Assembly: GCA_018065225.1 (NCBI GenBank)
Contig: JAGHTS010000065.1
Coordinates: 1-24,921 of the forward strand
Origin: Candidatus Phascolarctobacterium caballi
GTDB taxonomy: Bacteria; Bacillota; Negativicutes; Acidaminococcales; Acidaminococcaceae
Length of the DNA stretch: 24,921 nt
Direction: 5' to 3'
This document shows, piece by piece, positions 1 to 6,909 of the stretch (its first letter is position 1; every line of letters begins with the position of its first letter). Under the pieces are notes generated by a model, which made no database searches, had not been told where the DNA came from, and saw only the letters and a list, made by a program, of their open reading frames with translations. A program made the translations under genes and the position numbers.

Positions 1-347
1 ATGTAATTTTTAGGTGTCCATTTTGATAAAAGCCATTCATCTAATGTATAAATCAAATTTTTATCTTTTACAGCACCAATATAAAAATTCAGTCTATTCC
101 AATTTTTTAATAATTTCCTTCTTCCCCACATCCTGTCTCTGTACCAATTTTCAAATTCTTTATAAAAATCTTTTTTCATTAAGATTCTTTTTCCTTTTGG
201 GAATTGAGTTAATTTCCTGTTTTCAAATCTTGCTGCTTTTTCATTGGCTTTATGTTTGAAAAAACCAATATTAAAAGAAAACGCCCCCAAGCAAAAAATT
301 AACGCAAAAGTTAAAGCTAAATATTTTTTTAATATTACAGTTTTCAT
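1..347 (-). CDS. DHHW/AlgX-like polysaccharide acetylation protein, N-terminal part (cut by window edge)
   Basis: An open frame starts with ATG at 347 on the minus strand and runs off the window, giving 115 residues. It opens with a lysine-flanked hydrophobic segment (residues about 8-29, LALTFALIFCLGAFSFNIGF), a signal anchor or signal peptide, followed by the motif ENRKLTQFP and then FENWYRDRMWGRRKLLKNWN. This opening is typical of the DHHW/AlgX/AlgJ family, periplasmic or surface proteins that transfer acetyl groups handed over by an MBOAT partner. It starts 12 nt after the stop of the MBOAT gene and has a purine-rich AGGGGTG ribosome binding site, so the two form an operon. The catalytic Asp/His/Ser region lies outside the window, so activity cannot be judged. 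Family by pattern recognition and by context; role inferred. Confidence 0.72.
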   Translation of the reverse strand, partial: MKTVILKKYLALTFALIFCLGAFSFNIGFFKHKANEKAARFENRKLTQFPKGKRILMKKDFYKEFENWYRDRMWGRRKLLKNWNRLNFYIGAVKDKNLIYTLDEWLLSKWTPKNY

Positions 348-359
348 ATTTGACACCCC

Positions 360-1814
360 TTAAAACCTGAAATAAATAAACGGATTATAGGCGCTACTGA
401 AAATACTGGCAACACAAACAACATACAAAATTATTGCTATTCCGTACCCTGCTATTTTATAAGTCAAAAATTGCTTTGGACAATATGAATTACCAATTAC
501 TAATTTCTTATATAGTGGTCGCCAATCAACAGAGAAAATAATACCAAAGACAACAGCAAGATAAACGTCATTTTGGGAATAACATAAAAAATCAAGTATA
601 TCAAAACCATTTTTACCAAGCATTGCTCCCCAATATTTTGCTGCATACTTAACACTTACAGACCTGAACATTACCCAACCGAATATTATTAAAAACAAAG
701 TATAAAAATGTGCCAAATAAGGTTTGTTTTGCAAAAACTTTTTTAAATAACAACTTTCCAGACAAATAAAGATGCCGTACCATAATCCCCACAAAACAAA
801 AGTAAAATTTGCCCCGTGCCATAAACCGGAAAGCAAAAAGACAATTAAAATATTGCTATAATAATGCCATTTTGCTACCCTGTTACCGCCCATATAAATA
901 TAAACATAATCTCTTAACCAAGTGCTTAAAGAAATATGCCATCTCCGCCAAAACTCTCCTGCAGTTTTAGAAATGTATGGATAATTGAAGTTTTCTTTAT
1001 ACTTAAATCCAAATAATGCCGCCAATCCAATCGCCATATCCGAATATCCGCTAAAATCAAAATAAATTTGCAAGGTATAACATATTGCACCTAACCACGC
1101 AGTTGAAAAAGCCAGTTCATTGGCATTTAAGGCAAACACCGCATCGGTACTTTGAGCAACAGTATTAGCAATTAAAACTTTTTTTGCCAACCCAAAACAA
1201 AAACGCCTGATACCGTTGGCAAATCCAATTAGCGATGTATGGCGTTTCTTAAACTGCTTTTGAATGTCAATATAACGTACGATAGGTCCTGCCACTAATT
1301 GCGGGAACATCAAAACATAACACATAAAATTCAAGAGATTTTTATCCGCTTTCATTTTTTGGTGATATACATCAAATGTATAACTTAAACAATGAAAGGT
1401 ATAAAAAGAAATACCCAAAGGCAAAACAATTTTGTCGGCAACTGATAATTTATAAGCTGAATGAAATAATAGAGCAATTTTATTAAAAACTTTAACCGAA
1501 AAAGTCCAATACTTAAAGTACCAAAGCAAACCCAAACAAATTGTCAAACATATCAATACTGTACCTAACCTTAACAAATATTTTTTTCGTGCATTGACAA
1601 TTTTGTTCTGACAATAATCAAGCGTCAATGCTGTCAAATAATTTAACAGCACGATGCCATACATCAACAAAAGCATTTTTTGTTCGCCATAAAAATAAAA
1701 AAGCGAACTCATTATAAACAAAAACCAGTTTCTTAAACTATCTTTCAGACAGTAATAAATCCCTATCGTTACAGGCAAAAATAAGAAAAGAAAGACAGGT
1801 GAAGTAAAAACCAA
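360..1814 (-). CDS. MBOAT family membrane O-acyltransferase (AlgI/PatA type)
   Basis: A 484-residue polytopic membrane protein of the AlgI/DltB/PatA branch of the MBOAT superfamily, which moves acetyl groups from the cytoplasm across the membrane for O-acetylation of a polysaccharide or peptidoglycan. Visible family motifs are LPLGISFYTFHCLSY (about 131-145), YFDFSGYSDMAIG (about 251-263), FWRRWHISLSTWLRDY (about 288-303) and LLSGLWHGANFTF (about 327-339); the His of WHGA (about 333) is the expected catalytic residue. I prefer the TTG start at 1814 over an upstream TTG at 1829: a perfect GGAGGT at 1822-1827 lies 7 nt before 1814, and the product then begins MVFTSPVFLFLFLP, the usual family start. 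It is followed at once by the DHHW partner. The acceptor polymer is unknown, since no glycan gene cluster is in view. Confidence 0.88.
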   Translation of the reverse strand: MVFTSPVFLFLFLPVTIGIYYCLKDSLRNWFLFIMSSLFYFYGEQKMLLLMYGIVLLNYLTALTLDYCQNKIVNARKKYLLRLGTVLICLTICLGLLWYFKYWTFSVKVFNKIALLFHSAYKLSVADKIVLPLGISFYTFHCLSYTFDVYHQKMKADKNLLNFMCYVLMFPQLVAGPIVRYIDIQKQFKKRHTSLIGFANGIRRFCFGLAKKVLIANTVAQSTDAVFALNANELAFSTAWLGAICYTLQIYFDFSGYSDMAIGLAALFGFKYKENFNYPYISKTAGEFWRRWHISLSTWLRDYVYIYMGGNRVAKWHYYSNILIVFLLSGLWHGANFTFVLWGLWYGIFICLESCYLKKFLQNKPYLAHFYTLFLIIFGWVMFRSVSVKYAAKYWGAMLGKNGFDILDFLCYSQNDVYLAVVFGIIFSVDWRPLYKKLVIGNSYCPKQFLTYKIAGYGIAIILYVVCVASIFSSAYNPFIYFRF

Positions 1815-1859
1815 CTTATATACCTCCAAAAGTACATATTTGCACTAGTTATAAAAAAC

Positions 1860-1888
1860 ATTATACATAGTTACAACTTATGTTTCAA
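1860..1888 (-). promoter_or_regulatory. Promoter of the MBOAT-DHHW operon
   Basis: On the minus strand TTGAAA (1883-1888) and TATAAT (1860-1865) are separated by exactly 17 bp, a good sigma-70 type promoter. Transcription should start near 1853, leaving a leader of about 40 nt before the TTG start at 1814. Prediction from consensus only. Confidence 0.62.
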
Positions 1889-1893
1889 CATAA
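1878..1893. promoter_or_regulatory. Palindrome over the -35 of the MBOAT promoter (possible operator)
   Basis: TTATGTT-TC-AACATAA is a palindrome with 7-bp arms in the region between the MBOAT operon (minus) and the XRE regulator (plus). It contains the TTGAAA -35 box of the minus-strand promoter in its middle, so a bound dimer would block the polymerase. The neighbouring XRE protein is the obvious candidate binder, but this is inference. Confidence 0.45.
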
Positions 1894-1962
1894 ATACATA
1901 TTTTTATCGTTTATTAAGATATATATGTCATTATAAAATATGTACAAACGGAGGGAGTATTT

Positions 1963-2271
1963 ATGTTTGAGGAAGAATTTGTAAAACGACTTACTGAATT
2001 ACGAATACAGAAAAAAGTATCTGCACGTAGTATGAGTTTATCTATTGGACAAAGTCCAAATTATATTTTTGGAATTGAATCAGGAAAAACTATGCCCAGT
2101 ATGTCGGCATTTTTCTTTATTTGTGATTATTTGGGCGTTACCCCGTCAGAATTTTTTAATACCAATAACGCCAACCCCAAACAAATACAATCCATCAACC
2201 AAGATTTGCTTAAATTAGATTTTGAATCGTTGGAACATCTTTCAAGAGTGGTACACAAAATGGCAAACTAA
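1963..2271 (+). CDS. Small XRE-family helix-turn-helix regulator
   Basis: A 102-residue protein with an N-terminal Cro/C1-type helix-turn-helix (about residues 6-62: FVKRLTELRIQKKVSARSMS, then IGQSPNYIFGIESGKTMPSM and FFFICDYLGVTPSEFFN). The rest is a short C-terminal tail with no recognisable sensor domain, ending SLEHLSRVVHKMAN. ATG is preceded by GGAGGG 7 nt upstream. A weak -10 (TATAAA, 1932-1937) lies 26 nt before the start. It is transcribed divergently from the MBOAT operon, whose promoter carries a palindrome, which suggests local regulation. The position of a lone regulator beside surface modification genes fits phase- or growth-dependent control, but no target is proven. Confidence 0.85.
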   Translation: MFEEEFVKRLTELRIQKKVSARSMSLSIGQSPNYIFGIESGKTMPSMSAFFFICDYLGVTPSEFFNTNNANPKQIQSINQDLLKLDFESLEHLSRVVHKMAN

Positions 2272-2310
2272 AACGCTTACGGTTAAAATAAAATCGTAAG
2301 CGTTTTTTCT
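2271..2310 (+). terminator. Rho-independent terminator of the XRE gene
   Basis: Arms AAACGCTTACG (2271-2281) and CGTAAGCGTTT (2295-2305) form an 11-bp stem with a 13-nt loop, followed by a T run. The stem starts at the last base of the stop codon. Confidence 0.88.
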
Positions 2311-2319
2311 TTTGCAATC

Positions 2320-2458
2320 CCGCCTTTGCAAATTCAAAATCAAATGGCTTTTCAAAATGAAAAGTGCTAAAAGGCAATCTAAAAATGACGTCATTTCTTT
2401 ATAAAATGACGTCATTTTTTAAACACATTTTTATAAAATTTTGTATTTTCAAAACAAA
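2320..2458 (+). repeat. Structured dispersed intergenic repeat, copy A
   Basis: This 139-bp stretch aligns without gaps to the reverse complement of 22984-23122 with about 111 identical positions (hand count, about 80 percent). Its core is a hairpin made of two copies of the palindrome AAATGACGTCATTT (2383-2396 and 2405-2418, centres 21 bp apart); arm 2381-2396 pairs with 2404-2419 across a 7-nt loop. The flanks share near-identical blocks, for example AAATTCAAAATCAAAT (2330-2345) and TTTCAAAACAAA (2447-2458). It lies between convergent genes, so the hairpin could also act as a terminator for the minus-strand operon ending at 2561. No coding potential was recognised in it. Confidence 0.8.
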
Positions 2459-2468
2459 TTTTTCGGTA

Positions 2469-2505
2469 ATTTTGTATACAAAATCATAAGTTTTGTATAC
2501 AAAAC
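2469..2505. repeat. Tandem pair of 16-bp palindromes
   Basis: ATTTTGTATACAAAAT (2469-2484) and GTTTTGTATACAAAAC (2490-2505) are two perfect palindromes sharing a 14-bp core, with centres 21 bp apart, that is two turns of DNA. As RNA the two halves would form a 14-bp stem with a 7-nt loop. They lie just outside repeat copy A and are absent beside copy B. They could be a dimer operator pair or a transcript end; nothing in the sequence decides. Confidence 0.6.
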
Positions 2506-2560
2506 CCAAGGTTTTTATCAAAAATATGAATTTTAAACCAAGTCATTTTGTATTTTTTAC

Positions 2561-3289
2561 TTATATTTTGAACTTCCATGAGCAAAACCATTGTTCGGGA
2601 TGGTTATCGGGGGGACAACCCAAGCAAGTTGTTTGGATTTTTTCATCAATTCCTTTGGCAAAACAACTGTATTCCACAATTCCGGCACTTTTACAAGGGT
2701 AATCAGCCAACCCTTTGCGTTTGCGGGCGCTCTGCACACGGCAATCATTCATTTCAAAAATCAAAGTATCTTTGTCCCAATGGGTGCTTTGTACATTTAT
2801 GCGTCCGTAAATACGGAAATTTAATGCCAGCTCTAATCCTTTAAGACCGGGGTGTTCGCCCAAACCGAGTAATTTTTTGACAGATTGTGCTTCAAAGGGT
2901 GAAAAATATTTCCAAGTGGTGTCGTTGCACAATTTTGCCTGTGCCATACCCTCGCTGAATTCCACCGCCTGAAACCATACCCCGTCCTGTGCCAGCCAAT
3001 ATTTTGCCAAGTTGTCCAAAAGTTGTAATTGTTTTTCACAAGGCAGGTCGGTTAAAGTTTTTGTTGTCCCGCCTGCGGCATTGATAAAGTCATTGATGCG
3101 GTCGCTGACATTGTTGTGTAATTTTTGCCACACGTAATCTGAAGCTTGTAATGCTTTGGCAGAGCCAAGTTGTTTTTCCACTTCCCTGAACCAAAAAATT
3201 TGGTGGACGGAAATACGGTGCAAAACATCTAAAATAAATTCTGTCAGTTGCAGAGAAGTGCAATCTTCTGCTTTGGTTACATTTATCAT
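2561..3289 (-). CDS. DUF6125-like cysteine-rich cytosolic protein with an internal duplication
   Basis: A 242-residue protein. Its C-terminal half carries the pattern I associate with DUF6125: MNDCRVQSARKRKGL, DYPCKSAGIVEYSCFA, TTCLGCPPDNHP and FCSW. The conserved cysteines suggest a metal or Fe-S site (inference). The N-terminal half holds two copies of one helical unit, exactly 72 residues apart: FWFREVE (32-38)/VWFQAVE (104-110), G42/G114, A44/A116, W54/W126. I choose ATG at 3289, with AAGGA 8 nt upstream, 10 nt after the peptidase stop; a longer frame from 3316 would overlap that gene. It is the last gene of a cca-peptidase operon. Function unknown; a relation to ATC-hydrolase-type proteins is possible but not shown. 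Confidence 0.78.
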   Translation of the reverse strand: MINVTKAEDCTSLQLTEFILDVLHRISVHQIFWFREVEKQLGSAKALQASDYVWQKLHNNVSDRINDFINAAGGTTKTLTDLPCEKQLQLLDNLAKYWLAQDGVWFQAVEFSEGMAQAKLCNDTTWKYFSPFEAQSVKKLLGLGEHPGLKGLELALNFRIYGRINVQSTHWDKDTLIFEMNDCRVQSARKRKGLADYPCKSAGIVEYSCFAKGIDEKIQTTCLGCPPDNHPEQWFCSWKFKI

Positions 3290-3299
3290 TTGTTTATCC

Positions 3300-4046
3300 T
3301 TATTTTGGTGAAGCAATCAAATAGGGACGTTCCTTGTCGCTGCCGTTAAACAGTTTGGCATCAAACCACATATAGAAAAATCTTTTGGCGCTGCCGACTG
3401 TATAACCGTCACGGATATGGTCGGTACTGTCAAAAGGGTCGGCAAAAAACAATATATCATCATCTTCAACCGGCGTTCCCATATCGTCATAGCCGATAAT
3501 AACCCGCCAATGTCCGCCCCATTCCACGTTTTCTACAATAATTGGGCGCTTTGCCAATAAGTTCTTTTTTACCCAATTGGTGAATGAGGGGTAATTTTTT
3601 GGGGCAGGGGTGGAATGGCTGTCGGTTATGTTCCAATCCAGTTGTTCAAAAAACTTTTTTACACCATTGACGTTGGTGCCGTTAAGTTTGTTTGTACCCA
3701 TAATTTTGGCAGTGGCGATTTCGTCATAGGGACAAGTCCCCAAGTAATAATCTGCCACCATCATTGCAGCCACAGGGGCACAAGTGTAATTTGTTTTTTG
3801 CTGGCGGGTAGCAAAACGGCTGAGAATAATGCGGCTGTTGGTGTTGGTTAAATTAAAAACATCAATTTTTTTGTAATAAGGTGAATTTGCCACATCTGTT
3901 TTGACGATTTCCTGTATATCACTGCTTTGAGCTTCCTGTCCCGGAATTATTTTCACTAAGGACTGGGCTTGCAACAGCAGGTACGCCCCTCCCATGAGAA
4001 CGATGAACATGCTTGCCAGCACGAGTATTTTTTTTGTTTTTCCCAT
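3300..4046 (-). CDS. Exported C39-like (papain-fold) cysteine peptidase
   Basis: A 248-residue protein with an N-terminal signal or anchor (MGKTKKILVLASMFIVLMGG, then AYLLL) and a peptidase_C39-like domain. The catalytic triad can be read: Cys89 in QKTNYTCAPVAAMM, His179 in EWGGHWRVIIGYD and Asp203 in LFFADPFD. Family members are papain-fold peptidases; export points to a periplasmic or cell-surface role. The ATG at 4046 has AAGGGA 8 nt upstream and gives a good signal peptide, so it is preferred even though it overlaps the end of cca by 128 nt. It is followed 10 nt later by the DUF6125-like gene. The substrate is unknown; no bacteriocin or ABC exporter gene is nearby to suggest leader-peptide processing. 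Confidence 0.8.
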   Translation of the reverse strand: MGKTKKILVLASMFIVLMGGAYLLLQAQSLVKIIPGQEAQSSDIQEIVKTDVANSPYYKKIDVFNLTNTNSRIILSRFATRQQKTNYTCAPVAAMMVADYYLGTCPYDEIATAKIMGTNKLNGTNVNGVKKFFEQLDWNITDSHSTPAPKNYPSFTNWVKKNLLAKRPIIVENVEWGGHWRVIIGYDDMGTPVEDDDILFFADPFDSTDHIRDGYTVGSAKRFFYMWFDAKLFNGSDKERPYLIASPK

Positions 4047-5559
4047 TTTGTTTTTCCCTTTCTATTCTTGCATATTTTGCTAAAAGTGCCCGCATCAGGG
4101 CATTGTGTTCATTGGTCAAGTCACCTGACTGAACCCGTTTTACCAAATAACTTAATGCGTTTTTAATATTTACCCCTTCGGGGATTTTGGCAAAATCATT
4201 GGCATTTAAATTGAGGTCACCTGTGGAAATCGGCATCCTTGTCCGTGCCAGTTGGATCAATCTTGCCCCAAGTTCTCTGCCTTCGTCCATAATGGCACGG
4301 TTTTGACCTGCCACAGTGGCGCCCATGTCTGCCAAATATACTTTTACCAAATCAGTACAGGCATCTGCCATGTCTGCTTCGTGTTTAAATAAATTTTCAC
4401 TCACCACATCACGCAACCAATGTAACATGGATGCTTCTGCCTTAATACCATTGTGATCGTCACGCATAAAGGCTGCAAACCGCATATGGTGTTTGACCAA
4501 AAAAGTGACGTGTTTTATAAACTTTGGAGCATAGTTAAGCCGCTTCAAAAGTTCGGCGGTCATAATGGTGCTTACTTTTTCGTGACCTGCATCACGGGGC
4601 TGACCGTCTTTGTTTACATCACGTACATTGGGCATTCCTTTGCCTAAATCGTGGCACAACATTGCCCAACGGATGGGCAATGACGGAGGGGCATTGTCCA
4701 ATGCTTTTAAAGTGTGTTCCCAACCGTCGTACAAATGGAATTTGGGGTTTTGTTTAAGTCCTACCAAATGTTTTAGTTCCGGCAGAATATCGATTACAGA
4801 AGTGACACCATTACGTTTAATTTGGCATTGGGTATCTGCCAATCCTGTACCCATCAGCATTGCCATACCCAATCCGGCGTAATCGGCACACAACAATTTT
4901 TCCAGTTCTGCTTTAACTCGTTCCAAAGAAAGACCGCTGCAACGGGAAGTGTCAAAAATGGGACAATGTGGCAGATAATATTCTGTCTTTTTGTCACCAA
5001 AGGGTTTGTTTTTGAAACTGTCATCTGTATAAAGAAAACCCAACTGTGCTACAAAACGGCACGCGCGGAACATTCTTAAAGCATCTTCGTTAAAACGTTT
5101 TTTGGCTTTGCCGACAGTACGTAAAATATGTTTTTCCAAATCTTGTCTGCCTTCGTGAAAATCATATAAAACCCCGTTTAAATTCATTGCCATAGCATTA
5201 ATGGTAAAATCCCGGCGTTTGCAATCTTCCTGTAAATTTCTTGCTTTCCAAATTTCTGCAGGACGATGGCTGTCTTTGTCATAACGTTCCCCACGAAAAG
5301 TGGTAACCTCCATACCCATACCGGAAACAACAACAATGATTGTACCGAAATTTTTTCCCAGTTTGTCAATGGTTTGCCAACCCATTTCTTTGGCAATAGC
5401 AATGGCATCGTCAGGGGTGGCATTGGTGGCAATATCATAGTCATTGGGATGTTTTCCCAATAAAATATCCCGTACTGCACCGCCAACCACATATGCTTCA
5501 AAATTTTTTTCTTCTAACGCTTTTATTAGTTTAACAACTTGATATGGAAACTTATACAT
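3919..5559 (-). CDS. cca: CCA tRNA nucleotidyltransferase (class II, with HD domain)
   Basis: A 546-residue enzyme that adds or repairs the 3' CCA of tRNAs. The nucleotidyltransferase head shows VVGGAVRDILLG (about 24-35), the metal-binding DYDIAT pair (about 40-45), the RGERYDKDSHRP loop (about 89-100), CKRRDFTINAMAM (about 113-125) and NEDALRMFRACRF (about 157-169). An HD domain follows (LCHDLGKGMPNVRD, then VKHHMRFAA), as in many bacterial versions with phosphohydrolase activity. The start is ATG at 5559; no Shine-Dalgarno is visible and a stop codon lies 5 codons upstream, so the choice is forced. The last about 42 residues are basic and low in complexity, and they overlap the signal peptide code of the next gene out of frame. 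That tail may not be functional. Confidence 0.9.
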   Translation of the reverse strand: MYKFPYQVVKLIKALEEKNFEAYVVGGAVRDILLGKHPNDYDIATNATPDDAIAIAKEMGWQTIDKLGKNFGTIIVVVSGMGMEVTTFRGERYDKDSHRPAEIWKARNLQEDCKRRDFTINAMAMNLNGVLYDFHEGRQDLEKHILRTVGKAKKRFNEDALRMFRACRFVAQLGFLYTDDSFKNKPFGDKKTEYYLPHCPIFDTSRCSGLSLERVKAELEKLLCADYAGLGMAMLMGTGLADTQCQIKRNGVTSVIDILPELKHLVGLKQNPKFHLYDGWEHTLKALDNAPPSLPIRWAMLCHDLGKGMPNVRDVNKDGQPRDAGHEKVSTIMTAELLKRLNYAPKFIKHVTFLVKHHMRFAAFMRDDHNGIKAEASMLHWLRDVVSENLFKHEADMADACTDLVKVYLADMGATVAGQNRAIMDEGRELGARLIQLARTRMPISTGDLNLNANDFAKIPEGVNIKNALSYLVKRVQSGDLTNEHNALMRALLAKYARIEREKQNGKNKKNTRAGKHVHRSHGRGVPAVASPVLSENNSGTGSSKQ

Positions 5560-5570
5560 AATTGTTTTAT

Positions 5571-5579
5571 ATTATACCA
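5571..5579 (-). promoter_or_regulatory. cca: Extended -10 promoter of the cca operon
   Basis: On the minus strand TGGTATAAT is a perfect extended -10 (TGnTATAAT) without a convincing -35. Only 11 nt separate it from the ATG of cca, so the expected leader is 4-5 nt, too short for a ribosome binding site. Confidence 0.6.
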
Positions 5580-5593
5580 TAATAATGTATGAA

Positions 5594-5632
5594 AAAAGTG
5601 CTTTTATCTTATTAAAAGATAAAAGCACTTTT
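5594..5632 (-). terminator. Rho-independent terminator of the alcohol dehydrogenase gene
   Basis: Arms AAAAGTGCTTTTATCTT (5594-5610) and its exact complement (5616-5632) make a 17-bp stem with a 5-nt loop, 15 nt downstream of the dehydrogenase stop. Read on the minus strand it ends in a T run. It also separates this gene from the cca promoter. Confidence 0.85.
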
Positions 5633-5647
5633 GTTTTGACAGTTAAA

Positions 5648-6835
5648 TTATTTGTAACTTCTTTCAAAAATGCTGGCAATATCTTTGTCGGTAACTTCGC
5701 AAGGATTGGCAAAATACAAACCGCCCTGCATTTTGCGTGCACCTATGGCTAAAGTCATACATTCTTCTTTTTTGAAACCATAGTCGCTCATTTTCAAATC
5801 ACCTACACCGCAATCATTTTGTAATTTTACAAGTGCTTTAACAAAATCTTGTGGGTCATTGGAGTTGGGATATCCCATAACTCTTGCCATTTTAACAAAC
5901 CTTTCGTCTGCCACATGTTTGTCAATAAAGAATTGGGCATATTCTTTGGAAATTAAGATTAAACCTGCCCCATGCGGCAAATTACGGTGATAAGCACTCA
6001 TAGAATGTTCCATTGAATGTTGGGCGGTAGTGCTGGAAAGTTGCATAGTGAACCCGGCAACAGTTGAAGCGTATGCTACATGTTCCCTGGCTTCAAGATT
6101 GCTGCCGTCTTTAACTGCCAACGGCAAATATTGATATAAATTAGCAATGGCTGACAGTGCAAGGGTTTCTGATAAAATGTTCAGACGGTTGCTCATCATC
6201 ACTTCAGTATTGTGAAAAAGGGCATCAAATCCTTGATAAGCAGTATATTTGGGTGGAACAGTAGTCATATAGATGGGGTCAACCACAGCAATGACAGGCT
6301 TGCAACGTTCATCACCCATACCGATTTTTTCGTTAGTGTCTTCTTTGCAGATAACACCCCACTCATTAATCTCAGAAGCAGTACCGGATGTTGTGGCAAT
6401 GGTAACAATAGGCAAAGGCATATTGGGAGCTGTTAATCCTTTACCTGTACCGCCATATACATAATCCCAAAGACGTCCTTCATTGGCAGCCATAATGGCA
6501 ACTGCCACAGATGAATCAAGCACTGCACCGCCGCCTAATGCCAAAATAAAATCACAACCGTTGGCTTTGGCAAATTTGCCTGCCTCCTCACAAGTTTCAT
6601 TCAAAGGGTTTTCCACAACTTTGGCAAATTGTACATAGTCAACGCCTGCTTTTTTCAATTCTTCAACAGTTTTATCAAATACACCATTTTTGTAAATAGA
6701 TTGACCTGATGAAGTTAAAAGCAATGCTTTTTTGCCGGGCAATTTTTCTTTATGTAATTTTCCTAATGCGCCTACACCAAAAAGGATTTTAGTGGGGGTG
6801 TCAAATACAAATTGGTTTAATGCTTTTTGTTCCAT
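5648..6835 (-). CDS. Iron-containing alcohol dehydrogenase (group III)
   Basis: A 395-residue NAD(P)-dependent dehydrogenase of the Fe-ADH superfamily, which interconverts alcohols and aldehydes. Visible signatures: ALGGGAVLDSS (about 98-108, the dinucleotide-binding GGGS-type loop), IATTSGTASEIN (about 146-157), and the metal ligands in YQGFDALFHNTE (Asp and His), AQHSMEHSMSAYH and LPHGAG. The length is normal for the family. The start ATG at 6835 follows GGAG with 7 nt spacing. It stands alone between a terminator upstream (6868-6909) and one downstream (5594-5632), so it is a single-gene unit. The substrate (ethanol, butanol, 1,3-propanediol or a sugar-derived alcohol) cannot be told from the sequence. 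Confidence 0.92.
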   Translation of the reverse strand: MEQKALNQFVFDTPTKILFGVGALGKLHKEKLPGKKALLLTSSGQSIYKNGVFDKTVEELKKAGVDYVQFAKVVENPLNETCEEAGKFAKANGCDFILALGGGAVLDSSVAVAIMAANEGRLWDYVYGGTGKGLTAPNMPLPIVTIATTSGTASEINEWGVICKEDTNEKIGMGDERCKPVIAVVDPIYMTTVPPKYTAYQGFDALFHNTEVMMSNRLNILSETLALSAIANLYQYLPLAVKDGSNLEAREHVAYASTVAGFTMQLSSTTAQHSMEHSMSAYHRNLPHGAGLILISKEYAQFFIDKHVADERFVKMARVMGYPNSNDPQDFVKALVKLQNDCGVGDLKMSDYGFKKEECMTLAIGARKMQGGLYFANPCEVTDKDIASIFERSYK

Positions 6836-6867
6836 AATGTTACTCCTTTTTTATAAGTATTTTATAA

Positions 6868-6909
6868 AAAGTCGCTTTAAGACAAAACTTTTGTCTATAA
6901 AGCGACTTT
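6868..6909 (-). terminator. Terminator overlapping the 3' end of the glycosyltransferase gene
   Basis: AAAGTCGCTTTA (6868-6879) pairs with TAAAGCGACTTT (6898-6909), and an inner GACAA/TTGTC segment extends the stem. On the minus strand a TTTTT run follows. The last codons and the TAG (6895-6897) of the gene are inside the hairpin. Confidence 0.8.

Noticed and set aside
14..259. 81-codon plus-strand open frame at the left edge
   Set aside because: It is antisense to the DHHW-like gene, whose operon position and ENRKLTQFP motif are convincing.
2493..2844. Several short plus-strand frames over the end of the DUF6125-like gene
   Set aside because: No ribosome binding site with sensible spacing; antisense to a conserved cysteine-rich coding region.
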